Assembly (NCBI GenBank): GCA_025057935.1
Contig: JANWUW010000086.1
Span: 1-42,500 of the forward strand
Reading direction: 5' to 3'
DNA from: Thermoflexales bacterium
Lineage (GTDB): Bacteria > Chloroflexota > Anaerolineae > J036 > Brachytrichaceae
Length of the DNA: 42,500 nucleotides
The notes below the pieces were generated by a model, which had not been told where the DNA came from, searched no databases, and saw only the letters and a list, made by a program, of their open reading frames with translations. The translations under genes were made by a program, and so were the position numbers. This document shows positions 35,132-42,361 of the stretch, piece after piece (the first letter of the stretch is position 1; the number at the start of each line of letters is the position of its first letter).

Positions 35132-35914
35132 CTACGTGCCGAGGATCCATCCCTCGACGTCCGCGAGCGCGCGTGTTTCGGCGTCGAGCGATGGCTCGAG
35201 CCACGCTTGCAGCTCGCCGCTGCGCAGCGCTTGCCACAGCCGCGCGGCGACGACGAACGCGTCATGCTGGTCAGCGCTGCGCGCCTCGCGCGGAAAACGT
35301 GCGCGCCACAGCGAAGGGTAAACCTCGGCGATCACACTCGCGTCTTCTGGCACACGCCAGCCGTCAAACGGCCAAATGTGCACGCGCGCGCCGAGCTGTT
35401 CGCGCAAGAAGCGCAGCCACGGCAGCCCCGCGTGCGTTGATTTCGCAACCGAGCCAGTCACGTCGAAGTGAAACACGGATTTTGCGCCGGTGCGTCGGTC
35501 GGTCAGCCGCCGCCAACGTGCATCGCCAGTGCGCAACACGCCGCGCCCAACCCGCCCACGGCGCACATCTTCAACCCGCACGCCGAGTGCGTCGGTTTGC
35601 CAGTGGTCGCAGAAGTCCGCGAGAAACGCGTGCCAGCACAGCGGCAAACGGTGCGCTTGAAAGTACGCCAACGGGAACGAAAAGGCATGGTCAATGCCGA
35701 CCAGCGCGGGTGGCGCGTCGCGGAGCTGTTCGAGCAGCCAGTGCGCGAGGCGTCGGCGCGTCCAGTGGTGGCGCGGGTTAGGTGCAGGGCGCACTTCGCA
35801 AGGCGGCGCATCGCTCTGCGCGAGGTACACGCGGATGCCTGGCAGCGGATCGTCGGCGGTGGCAGCGCCGGAGTAGTCAATCCCGATCACGCGCGTGAAG
35901 GGCAGCGCGCTCAT
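35132..35914 (-). CDS. DUF429 family protein (predicted RNase H-like fold)
   Basis: 260 residues from the ATG at 35914, which overlaps the upstream stop as ATGA; a longer frame to 35947 is not needed. Family features: VIGIDYSGA at 9-17 with Asp13, ALVGIDHAFSFP near 75-86, VIAEVYPSLWR and DQHDAFVVAARL near 225-237. These acidic residues (Asp13, Asp near 79, Glu in AEVYPS, Asp in HDAF) have the spacing of an RNase H-like active site, and DUF429 has been predicted to be a nuclease fold. No substrate is known. Translational coupling to the C45 hydrolase gene suggests a shared role, and none is obvious. Confidence 0.75.
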   Translation of the reverse strand: MSALPFTRVIGIDYSGAATADDPLPGIRVYLAQSDAPPCEVRPAPNPRHHWTRRRLAHWLLEQLRDAPPALVGIDHAFSFPLAYFQAHRLPLCWHAFLADFCDHWQTDALGVRVEDVRRGRVGRGVLRTGDARWRRLTDRRTGAKSVFHFDVTGSVAKSTHAGLPWLRFLREQLGARVHIWPFDGWRVPEDASVIAEVYPSLWRARFPREARSADQHDAFVVAARLWQALRSGELQAWLEPSLDAETRALADVEGWILGT

Positions 35915-36981
35915 GGTGCGGGCAGTTCCTCGAAGGGCGTGCGGCAAGGCGCGCCGGGCGCGTAACGGATGCGCCGCGTGCCTAGCTCAGCGACGCAAGA
36001 CCACAGCGTGGTGAGCGAGCCCTGCGTGCCGCACATCGGCACACTGCGATCTGCCATGATGCGCTGCGCGCGCGCAAGCGCGTCATCCGCTGAGGCGATC
36101 GGCGCGGCGCTGGATGCACGCAGCAGAAACGCCAAGCGACACGCCGAATGCTCCACGCTGCGCGCGCCCATGAGCGGCGTCATCTCGGGATGGCGGAAGT
36201 GGTTGGTCGCAGCGACCACGTCGCCCTCGCGCGGCAGGACGCGCACACGGCGCGGGTCGGCTTCGATCACGAACGCCTCGCGTGCATCGGCGACGAGGTA
36301 GTTCAGGCTGCTGAGATGAGGGATGCGGCTGATCAGGTCGGCCGCCTCGCGCGCCGAGTCGCACAACTCGAGCGCCAGCCGCACTACAAGGTGGAACGGC
36401 ACGCCAGGACGGATCGCCTCCAAAGGCGGAGTGTCCGTCATCACGACGTGCAGCGCGGCGAACACGCCGTGGCGATTGATCCCATCGTAGCGCCCGCAAG
36501 GCACGCTGCCGCGCGCGCCGAGCGAGGGCAGGGCGCAGCAATCGGGCGTGAAACGAATGCGCTGCCGGCGCGCCTGCTGCGGAAGGTAATCGTAGTTGCG
36601 CCCCACCACGACGTAGCCTTGCGGAGTGAACCACGCGAACGACGAACATCCTTCGCCCATCTCGACGGCGGGCGCATGAGGCGAGCGCAGGCGCGCCTTG
36701 AGGTTCACGCGGCACGTCTGCTGCCAGAAGCGCTGCTTCGGGATGCGCTGCGCATCGGCGTAGGCGTCGCACTCGTCGATCAGGTGCGGATGAAGCTCGC
36801 GCACCACATCTCGGCAAGCCCATGCGAACGCTAGCGGCGGTGGCGGCCACCACCAGAACTGCATTCGGAACGGAGGATCAGCTTGACCCAGCGCGAAGCC
36901 GAGCGCTGCGTGGCTGCCGAATATGTCGAAGTAACGGTAGTCCGGCTGTTCATTCGCAAGCGCTGCCGAAGCCGCGCTCAT
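35911..36981 (-). CDS. C45-type N-terminal-nucleophile acyltransferase/hydrolase
   Basis: 356 residues from ATG 36981. The presumed autoprocessing and catalytic Cys is Cys112 in MGEGCSSFAWF, followed by VVVGRNYDYLP, both typical of the peptidase C45/acyl-CoA:6-aminopenicillanate acyltransferase and choloylglycine-related Ntn fold. Conserved downstream features include GRYDGINRHGVFAALHVV and SSLNYLVADAREAFVIE. The preceding 111 residues would be a propeptide or alpha chain. Members hydrolyse or form linear amides; the substrate here is unknown. No signal peptide is apparent. A GATAAT lies eight bases before the start with no Shine-Dalgarno site. Confidence 0.8.
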   Translation of the reverse strand: MSAASAALANEQPDYRYFDIFGSHAALGFALGQADPPFRMQFWWWPPPPLAFAWACRDVVRELHPHLIDECDAYADAQRIPKQRFWQQTCRVNLKARLRSPHAPAVEMGEGCSSFAWFTPQGYVVVGRNYDYLPQQARRQRIRFTPDCCALPSLGARGSVPCGRYDGINRHGVFAALHVVMTDTPPLEAIRPGVPFHLVVRLALELCDSAREAADLISRIPHLSSLNYLVADAREAFVIEADPRRVRVLPREGDVVAATNHFRHPEMTPLMGARSVEHSACRLAFLLRASSAAPIASADDALARAQRIMADRSVPMCGTQGSLTTLWSCVAELGTRRIRYAPGAPCRTPFEELPAP

Positions 36982-36989
36982 CGAGCCAA

Positions 36990-36995
36990 ATTATC
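36990..36995 (-). promoter_or_regulatory. -10 element (GATAAT), probably leaderless start of C45 hydrolase gene
   Basis: On the minus strand GATAAT is followed by eight bases and the ATG at 36981; there is no ribosome binding site. Confidence 0.45.
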
Positions 36996-37046
36996 CGGCG
37001 AATAAGCGTTGAGCTAACGCCTATGAAGCTGACGTTCCTTAGCCGC

Positions 37047-37052
37047 TATCAT
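37047..37052 (+). promoter_or_regulatory. -10 element (TATCAT), probably leaderless start of alpha/beta hydrolase gene
   Basis: TATCAT is followed by eight bases and the ATG at 37061, with no Shine-Dalgarno sequence. It lies 51 bases from the opposing GATAAT in the 79-bp divergent gap. Confidence 0.45.
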
Positions 37053-37060
37053 GCCCAGCG

Positions 37061-38020
37061 ATGCGACTGCGACTCCGAATTCCTGCGCTTGCGCTGAGCG
37101 TGGCGTTGGCGGTCGGCGCTTTGCCATGTCCCGCGCAGGCGCAAGCCGCGCCGCACTACGAAGCGCTGACCATCCCTGCTTTGCGCGCGCGAACTTACGG
37201 CGACGGCGCGCTGCGCGTCGAGCGCACGCTGCAAGTGACAGCAGCGTTCACGCGCACGTTGATCAGCTACGATAGCGACGGGCTGCGCGTGTACGGCTTC
37301 ATGAACACGCCGCGCGGCAAAGGGCCGTTTCCAGTGGTGATCGTGCTCCATGGCTACGTCAACCCGCGCACGTACCGCACGCCTTACGCGTACACGCAGC
37401 CATACGCCGATGCGCTGGCACGCGCCGGCTTCCTCGTCGTCCATCCTGATTACCGTGGGCACGGGCGCAGCGAGGGGACTGCCGAGGGCGAGGCAAACCT
37501 CTTCCGCGTCGGCTATGCAGTGGACGTGCTCAACCTGATTGCGCATGTGCGCAAGCTGCCGCAAGCGGACGCCGACGCGATCGGCTTGTTTGGGCACTCG
37601 ATGGGCGGCGGGATCGCCCAGCGCGTGATCAGCGTGGATCGCGGCGTGAAGGCTGTCGTGCTTTACGGCTCGATGAGCGCCGACGAGCGCCTGAACGTCG
37701 CGCGCATCCGCGACGTCTTTCGGCGCGTGCCGCGCATGCCTGAGGATGGTGTGCCCGAGGCGCTCTGGGCGCGCATTTCACCCGTCACTTACATCGCCGA
37801 TTGGGAAGCTGCCGTCGAGATTCACCATGGCGCGCGCGACGCCCAGGTGCCCATCGAGTGGTCTCGCGATTTGCACCGCAGGCTCACTGAGCTCGGCAAG
37901 CCCAGCGCGCTGTTCGAGTACCCCGAAGGAGGACACGTGCTGCGCGGGCGCGATGGCGAGCGCATGATGCAGCGCGTGGTCGCGTTCTTTCGCCGTGCGT
38001 TGACTACTGCTGCGCCCTAG
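37061..38020 (+). CDS. Secreted alpha/beta hydrolase (S9/dienelactone hydrolase-like)
   Basis: 319 residues from ATG 37061. A Sec signal peptide is clear: RLRLR, hydrophobic core IPALALSVALAVGALP, and probable cleavage after AQAQA (about residue 29). The catalytic triad of the alpha/beta hydrolase fold is visible: Ser180 in GHSMGG, Asp260 in GARDAQVP and His292 in GGHVLRG. The oxyanion region IVLHGYVNPRTY and HPDYRGHGRSEG precede. It resembles prolyl oligopeptidase C-terminal domains and acylaminoacyl-peptidase-like esterases, so it may cleave peptides or esters outside the membrane. Its stop shares the CTAG palindrome with the stop of the convergent gene. Confidence 0.88.
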   Translation: MRLRLRIPALALSVALAVGALPCPAQAQAAPHYEALTIPALRARTYGDGALRVERTLQVTAAFTRTLISYDSDGLRVYGFMNTPRGKGPFPVVIVLHGYVNPRTYRTPYAYTQPYADALARAGFLVVHPDYRGHGRSEGTAEGEANLFRVGYAVDVLNLIAHVRKLPQADADAIGLFGHSMGGGIAQRVISVDRGVKAVVLYGSMSADERLNVARIRDVFRRVPRMPEDGVPEALWARISPVTYIADWEAAVEIHHGARDAQVPIEWSRDLHRRLTELGKPSALFEYPEGGHVLRGRDGERMMQRVVAFFRRALTTAAP

Positions 38021-38727
38021 CGCGTGATCTTCTTGACCACTTCAACCCCGTTGCACGCCATGTTGTACAAGAAGATGGCATGCAACAGATCGCCGTCATG
38101 CGCTGGGATGCCGTGTTTCTGCGCCACTTTGACAGGCGTGTCGTAGGTCTGCACGCAGTTTTCCGGCACGATCACGCGCACCTCGGGGATTTGCAAGGCG
38201 TTGGCGCGCAGCCGCAGATGCATGGCGAGCTGGTAAGTGCACAGGTCAGTGCAGTCGCCGACCACGATGAAGGTCTTGACCTCAGGATGCGCCTCCAGCC
38301 ATGGATCGAGCTGCGTGCCGATCGATGAGGAGATCGAGTTCTTCTCGATGATCACGAACTCCGAGGCGAATGGCAGGCGCGTCAGCTCAGGCACTGTTTG
38401 CGCTTCCTCGTGACCGCGCACGCAGTGCGGCGGATACTGGGCGAACTCAACCGCGTTTGGGTCGTGCGCGTCTTGTGTGAGCACGAAGTGGCGCACGCCA
38501 GCCGCGTAAGCGTCTTTGAACAGCTTCACAATTGGGCGCACGATGCTCTGCACGCGCGGGCTAGCGAGCGGGCCGATCGTGCAAAAGCCTTTGATCACGT
38601 CCACGCACATGATCGCCACGCGGCTGGGATCATCGCCAACGATCTTCGAGAGCTTTGCCGTCGGGCGGTTGGCGAGCCACGCCTCGACGTAGTTGATGAA
38701 TGGACGGGCACGCGTTGCTAGAGTCAT
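38017..38727 (-). CDS. Nicotinamidase/isochorismatase-like cysteine hydrolase
   Basis: 236 residues from ATG 38727, with AAGGAGGAA eight bases upstream. The isochorismatase-superfamily triad is Asp43 (MCVDVIKGFC), Lys129 (IIEKNSISS) and Cys163 (GDCTDLCTYQLAMH). Metal-site residues typical of nicotinamidases are present: Asp86 and His88 in TQDAHDP and His101 in YPPHCVRG, the last being a strong nicotinamidase signature. It probably converts nicotinamide to nicotinate for NAD recycling, which fits nadE in the same window, but other amidases of this fold remain possible. Promoter at 38760-38789. It shares a 4-base stop overlap with the convergent hydrolase. Confidence 0.85.
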   Translation of the reverse strand: MTLATRARPFINYVEAWLANRPTAKLSKIVGDDPSRVAIMCVDVIKGFCTIGPLASPRVQSIVRPIVKLFKDAYAAGVRHFVLTQDAHDPNAVEFAQYPPHCVRGHEEAQTVPELTRLPFASEFVIIEKNSISSSIGTQLDPWLEAHPEVKTFIVVGDCTDLCTYQLAMHLRLRANALQIPEVRVIVPENCVQTYDTPVKVAQKHGIPAHDGDLLHAIFLYNMACNGVEVVKKITR

Positions 38728-38759
38728 GGCGCTTCCTCCTTGCTGTGTTGCTGATGGCG

Positions 38760-38789
38760 ATTATCGCCCAGAGACACAGCAGTTCACAA
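38760..38789 (-). promoter_or_regulatory. Promoter and palindrome upstream of nicotinamidase-like gene
   Basis: On the minus strand TTGTGA (38789-38784) and GATAAT (38765-38760) are 18 bases apart, about 32 bases before the ATG. The -10 is embedded in a perfect odd palindrome, GGCGATTATCGCC (38756-38768), which could be a repressor site. Confidence 0.5.
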
Positions 38790-39014
38790 GGCTTGCTGGT
38801 CTGCTTCCAAGGGTCAGGTCAGTGCCTGAAGAACACCAGACCGATCTCTAACGCTCACTCGTCATGCGCAGCACTTGTTGACGCGGCTGCAATGGATTGC
38901 CGATGCCTCGCGCGCTTATCGGTTGGGTTGGAGGTGGCGTAGGCAACGCGATAGAGGCGACTCTGGGAAAGTCGAGGTCTGTTGACGGAATGAGTCGCCG
39001 CATCATGAAAATAT

Positions 39015-39023
39015 TGGTATAAT
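39015..39023 (+). promoter_or_regulatory. Extended -10 promoter of the str operon
   Basis: TGGTATAAT (TG at 39015-39016, TATAAT 39018-39023) is a perfect extended -10. The -35 position at 17 bases (TCGCCG) is not conserved; a TTGACG at 38982-38987 is too far away. Transcription from about 39030 gives a leader of about 165 bases before rpsL. Confidence 0.6.
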
Positions 39024-39038
39024 CTGCGCGCTTAATTG

Positions 39039-39066
39039 CCTGAAGGTAGCCGTAGCTGCCTTCGGG
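39039..39066 (+). promoter_or_regulatory. First leader hairpin (candidate antiterminator) of str operon
   Basis: GAAGGTAGC (39042-39050) pairs with GCTGCCTTC (39055-39063), one G-U included, around a CGTA tetraloop, and extends outward to 39039 and 39066. Within it GTAGCC (39046-39051) is identical to the 3' arm of the downstream terminator (39110-39115). It can therefore pair instead with the terminator's 5' arm GGCTAC (39090-39095). Confidence 0.45.
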
Positions 39067-39086
39067 AGGGCGCCAATTGAGCACCA

Positions 39087-39118
39087 AAAGGCTACTGCTG
39101 CGTGAAGCAGTAGCCTTT
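39087..39118 (+). terminator. Intrinsic terminator in the rpsL leader (attenuator)
   Basis: AAAGGCTACTGCT (39087-39099) and AGCAGTAGCCTTT (39106-39118) form a perfect 13-bp stem with a 6-base loop, followed by CTTG; the T run is within and just after the stem. No plus-strand gene lies between 38020 and this point, so it cannot serve an upstream gene and must end the leader transcript from 39018. Confidence 0.65.
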
Positions 39119-39194
39119 CTTGCCGCCTAGGGTTGGAGCGGCGAGAACAACGAAGGCGCAAGCCCAAACAAGTTAACTTTTAGAGAACGCAATC

Positions 39195-39665
39195 ATGCCG
39201 ACCATCAACCAGTTGGTTCGCAAGGGACGCAAACCGAAAGAGAGGAAGAGCAAAGCGCCGCAGCTTCAGTTCACAACGAACTCGCTGAAGGGCGGCAAGA
39301 AGGTGCCTTTGCCAAAGGGCGCGCCGATGCTGCGCGGGGTGTGCACTGTGGTGCGCACGCAGACACCGAAGAAGCCAAACTCGGCGCTGCGCAAGGTGGC
39401 GCGCGTGCGCCTGAGCAACGGCGCTGAGGTCACCGCTTACATCCCGGGCGAAGGTCACAACTTGCAGGAGCACTCGGTGGTGCTGGTGCGTGGCGGGCGC
39501 GTCAAGGACTTGCCCGGCGTGCGCTATCACATCATCCGCGGCGCGCTTGACGCCAAGGGCGTGGAAAAGCGCATGCAAGGGCGCTCCAAGTATGGTGCTA
39601 AACGCCCGAAGGCGGGCGCAGCCCAGAAGGGCGCTGCGCCTGCTGCAAAGGGCGGCAAGAAGTGA
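39195..39665 (+). CDS. rpsL: 30S ribosomal protein S12
   Basis: 156 residues, beginning [15 protein letters not shown]. The invariant core [20 protein letters not shown] and [20 protein letters not shown] is intact, including the Lys of KKPNS that is altered in streptomycin resistance. It also has [13 protein letters not shown] and [12 protein letters not shown]. It is longer than the usual 124-135 residues for two reasons. About 17 extra residues ([18 protein letters not shown]) sit between the KSKAP and KGAP segments that are nearly adjacent in, for example, Thermus. The C-terminus also has an Ala/Gly/Lys-rich tail of about 16 residues. S12 forms the decoding centre of the small subunit. 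Only a weak ribosome site (AGAGAA) precedes the ATG; the leader carries an attenuator-like structure. Confidence 0.96.
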   Translation: MPTINQLVRKGRKPKERKSKAPQLQFTTNSLKGGKKVPLPKGAPMLRGVCTVVRTQTPKKPNSALRKVARVRLSNGAEVTAYIPGEGHNLQEHSVVLVRGGRVKDLPGVRYHIIRGALDAKGVEKRMQGRSKYGAKRPKAGAAQKGAAPAAKGGKK

Positions 39666-39692
39666 ACGCACAACGAGAGTGTCGGGTGAGCT

Positions 39693-40163
39693 ATGCCAAG
39701 ACGAAATTCGCCACCGAAGCGTGAGGTGCCACCAGATATTCGCTACGGCAGCGTGCAGGTGCAGCGCTTGATCAACCGCTTAATGCGCAACGGCAAGAAG
39801 AGCGTGGCGCAGCGCATCGTCTACACCAGCTTCAAGATCGCCGAGGAAAAGTCTGGCAAGCCAGCGCTGCAAATTCTTGAAGAGGCGCTGAAGAACCTTT
39901 ACCCCAGCGTCGAGGTCAAGCCGCGGCGCGTGGGCGGCGCCACCCTGCAGGTGCCGGTGGAGGTCAATCCTTTCCGCCAGGAGAGCCTTGCCATGCGCTG
40001 GTTGATCCAAGCAGCGCGCCAGCGACCCGGCAAATCCATGGCGGAGAAACTGGCAGCGGAGTTGCTCGACGCAATGAACAACACCGGCGCTGCAGTGAAG
40101 AAGCGCGAGGAAACGCACAAGGCCGCTGAGGCAAACCGTGCCTTTGCGCACTTCCGCTGGTGA
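39693..40163 (+). CDS. rpsG: 30S ribosomal protein S7
   Basis: 156 residues, exactly the normal bacterial length, starting MPRRNSPPKREVPPDIRYGS. Conserved features include LINRLMRNGKKSVAQRIVY, VEVKPRRVGGATLQVPVEV and RWLIQAARQRPGKSMAEKLA; the C-terminus ends NRAFAHFRW. S7 nucleates the head of the 30S subunit by binding 16S rRNA, and in E. coli it also represses the str mRNA. The gene follows rpsL by 27 bases with GGTGAG before the ATG, in the standard order rpsL-rpsG-fusA-tuf. Confidence 0.97.
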   Translation: MPRRNSPPKREVPPDIRYGSVQVQRLINRLMRNGKKSVAQRIVYTSFKIAEEKSGKPALQILEEALKNLYPSVEVKPRRVGGATLQVPVEVNPFRQESLAMRWLIQAARQRPGKSMAEKLAAELLDAMNNTGAAVKKREETHKAAEANRAFAHFRW

Positions 40164-40214
40164 TTGAGGTGAGGTTGGTTTGAAGCGCGCTTGTGAGAAT
40201 CGGTTGGAGGAGCC

Positions 40215-42311
40215 ATGACGAAGGAATATCCTTTGGAGAAAATCCGCAACATCGGCATCATCGCGCACATTGACGCTGGCAAAACCACCACCTCTGAGCG
40301 CATTCTTTACTACACTGGCCGCACTTACAAGATCGGCGAGGTGCACGAGGGCACTGCGACCATGGACTACATGGAGCAGGAGCAAGAACGCGGCATCACC
40401 ATCACTGCGGCAGCCACGGTGTGCTATTGGAAAGACATTCAGATCAACTTGATCGACACGCCAGGGCATATCGACTTCACCGCAGAGGTGCAGCGCAGCT
40501 TGCGCGTGCTTGATGGCGGCATCGTGATCTTCGACGGCGTGGCAGGCGTCGAGCCGCAATCGGAAACCGTGTGGCGCCAAGCCGACAAATACGGCGTGCC
40601 GCGCATCTGCTTTGTAAATAAGCTCGACCGCATTGGCGCCAGCCTCGAGCGCTGTGTCGAGATGATCAAGGACCGCCTCGGCGCGAAGCCGCTCGTCATG
40701 CAGCTCAACGTCGGCATCGAGTCCGACTTCAGCGGCGTAATTGACCTGCTCACCATGAAGTACTACACCTTCGAGGGCGAAAAAGGCGAGCGTGTGGTCG
40801 AGCACGAAATCCCAGCCGATTACCGCGAGCGAGCGCAGAAAGCGCGCGAGCAGCTCGTCGAGATCGTCTCTGAGACCGACGACGCGCTGCTGGAGAAGTA
40901 CCTCGCTGGCGAGATGCCAACGGTCGAAGAATTGCGCGCCGCAATCCGCAAGGGCACGATCGAGCGCAAGTTCTTCCCTGTGTTCTGCGGCTCGGCATTG
41001 AAAAACAAAGGTGTGCAGCTCCTGCTCGACGCGGTGGCGTATTACTTGCCCTCGCCGCTGGACATTCCGCCCCAGAAAGGCACCGACCCGAAGACAGGTG
41101 AGGAGATCGAATGCTCACCCGATCCCAACGCGCCATTTGCCGCGCTGGTGTTCAAGGTGATCACCGATCCCACCGGCATGGGCAAGCTCTCGTTCTTCCG
41201 CGTGTACAGCGGTCGCATCACGCAGGGCGAGACGGTGCTGAACAGCACCAAAGGCAAGACCGAGCGCATGGCGCGTCTGTATCGCATGCACGCTAACAAG
41301 CGCGAGCCGATCACTGAAGTCTCCGCGGGCAACATCGGCGTCTCGCAGGGGCTGAAGGAGGCGATCACGGGCGACACGCTGTGCGATCCCAAGCGCCCTG
41401 TGCTGCTCGAGCCGATCTCCTTCCCCGAGCCGGTGGTCAAGCTGGCGATCGAGCCGAAGACCACTGCCGACCAAGACCGCATGAGCCGTGCGCTCAAGGC
41501 GCTCGCTGATGAGGACCCAACCCTGCGCGTCGCAGTGGACGAGGAGACCGGACAGACCACGCTCGCCGGCATGGGTGAGCTGCACCTCGAGGTGATCGTG
41601 GACCGCATGAAGCGCGAATACAACGTGGATGTGCGTGTGGGCAAGCCCATGGTGGCGTATCGCGAGACGATTACTCGCCCAGCGCGCGCCCGCGGTATGT
41701 TCAAGCGCCAGTCTGGCGGCAAAGGTCAGTATGGCGACGTAGAGATCGAGATTGAGCCAGCGGAGAAAGGGAAGGGGTTTGTCTTTATCAACCAGATCGT
41801 CGGTGGCGTGATCCCGAAGGAGTTCATCCCTGCTGTTGAGAAGGGGATCAAAGAAGCCCTCGACGCCGGCATCATCGCCGGCTACCCCATGGTGGACGTG
41901 GTGGTGCGTCTGGTGGACGGCTCCTATCACGAAGTGGACTCCTCGGAGATGGCGTTCAAGATCGCAGGCTCGATTGCGATCAAGGAGGCTGTGGCAAAAG
42001 CCGGCGGCATCATCCTTGAGCCGATGATGCGCGTGGAAGTCGTTGTGCCAGAAGAGTTCACCGGCACGGTGGTCGGTGACCTTAACGCGCGGCGCGGGCA
42101 AATTCAATCGCTGGAGCAGCGCGGCAACGCCCAAGCCATCCGCGCCTTCGTGCCGCTTAGCGAGATGTTCGGTTACGCCACCGACCTGCGCGGCATGACC
42201 CAAGGGCGCGGCACGTTCGTCATGGAGTTCGACCACTATGCTGAGCTCCCCAAACAACTCGCTGATGAATTGATCCACGGCAAAGCTGCTGCCAAAGATG
42301 GCAAGCGATGA
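40215..42311 (+). CDS. fusA: Translation elongation factor G
   Basis: 698 residues from ATG 40215, with TTGGAGGAG just upstream. The GTPase domain motifs are complete: [15 protein letters not shown] (from residue 17), switch [18 protein letters not shown] and NKLDRIGAS. Domain II contains [21 protein letters not shown], domain [21 protein letters not shown], and the C-terminus [16 protein letters not shown] is canonical. Length and order match EF-G1, the translocation factor, not the EF-G2 paralogue. It follows rpsG by 51 bases and precedes tuf by 50, in the same transcription unit. A TTGACA in the gap (42321-42326) has no matching -10. Confidence 0.97.
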   Translation: MTKEYPLEKIRNIGIIAHIDAGKTTTSERILYYTGRTYKIGEVHEGTATMDYMEQEQERGITITAAATVCYWKDIQINLIDTPGHIDFTAEVQRSLRVLDGGIVIFDGVAGVEPQSETVWRQADKYGVPRICFVNKLDRIGASLERCVEMIKDRLGAKPLVMQLNVGIESDFSGVIDLLTMKYYTFEGEKGERVVEHEIPADYRERAQKAREQLVEIVSETDDALLEKYLAGEMPTVEELRAAIRKGTIERKFFPVFCGSALKNKGVQLLLDAVAYYLPSPLDIPPQKGTDPKTGEEIECSPDPNAPFAALVFKVITDPTGMGKLSFFRVYSGRITQGETVLNSTKGKTERMARLYRMHANKREPITEVSAGNIGVSQGLKEAITGDTLCDPKRPVLLEPISFPEPVVKLAIEPKTTADQDRMSRALKALADEDPTLRVAVDEETGQTTLAGMGELHLEVIVDRMKREYNVDVRVGKPMVAYRETITRPARARGMFKRQSGGKGQYGDVEIEIEPAEKGKGFVFINQIVGGVIPKEFIPAVEKGIKEALDAGIIAGYPMVDVVVRLVDGSYHEVDSSEMAFKIAGSIAIKEAVAKAGGIILEPMMRVEVVVPEEFTGTVVGDLNARRGQIQSLEQRGNAQAIRAFVPLSEMFGYATDLRGMTQGRGTFVMEFDHYAELPKQLADELIHGKAAAKDGKR

Positions 42312-42361
42312 CACTTCTGCTTGACACAACTGCGCTGATTCACCAAAAGGAGTGATTGACC

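Larger units (their letters stand above)
38728..39194. other. 467-bp divergent intergenic region with two promoters and an rpsL leader
   Basis: It holds the minus-strand promoter for the nicotinamidase-like gene (38760-38789), then about 200 bases (38800-39000) without recognisable genes or structure, and from 39015 an extended -10 promoter and a structured leader of the str operon with a terminator-like hairpin. Short ORFs within it lack ribosome sites. Confidence 0.6.

Noticed and set aside
27996-38727. NAD metabolism cluster linking nadE and the nicotinamidase-like gene
   Set aside because: The two genes are 8 kb apart on opposite strands with unrelated genes between; shared pathway is possible but not a cluster.
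39780-40805. 341-codon open frame antisense to rpsG-fusA
   Set aside because: Crosses two conserved genes on the other strand; low-complexity composition typical of shadow frames.
41115-42329. 404-codon open frame antisense to fusA
   Set aside because: Mirror frame of a highly conserved gene in GC-rich DNA; His/Gln/Arg-rich product without family features or ribosome site.
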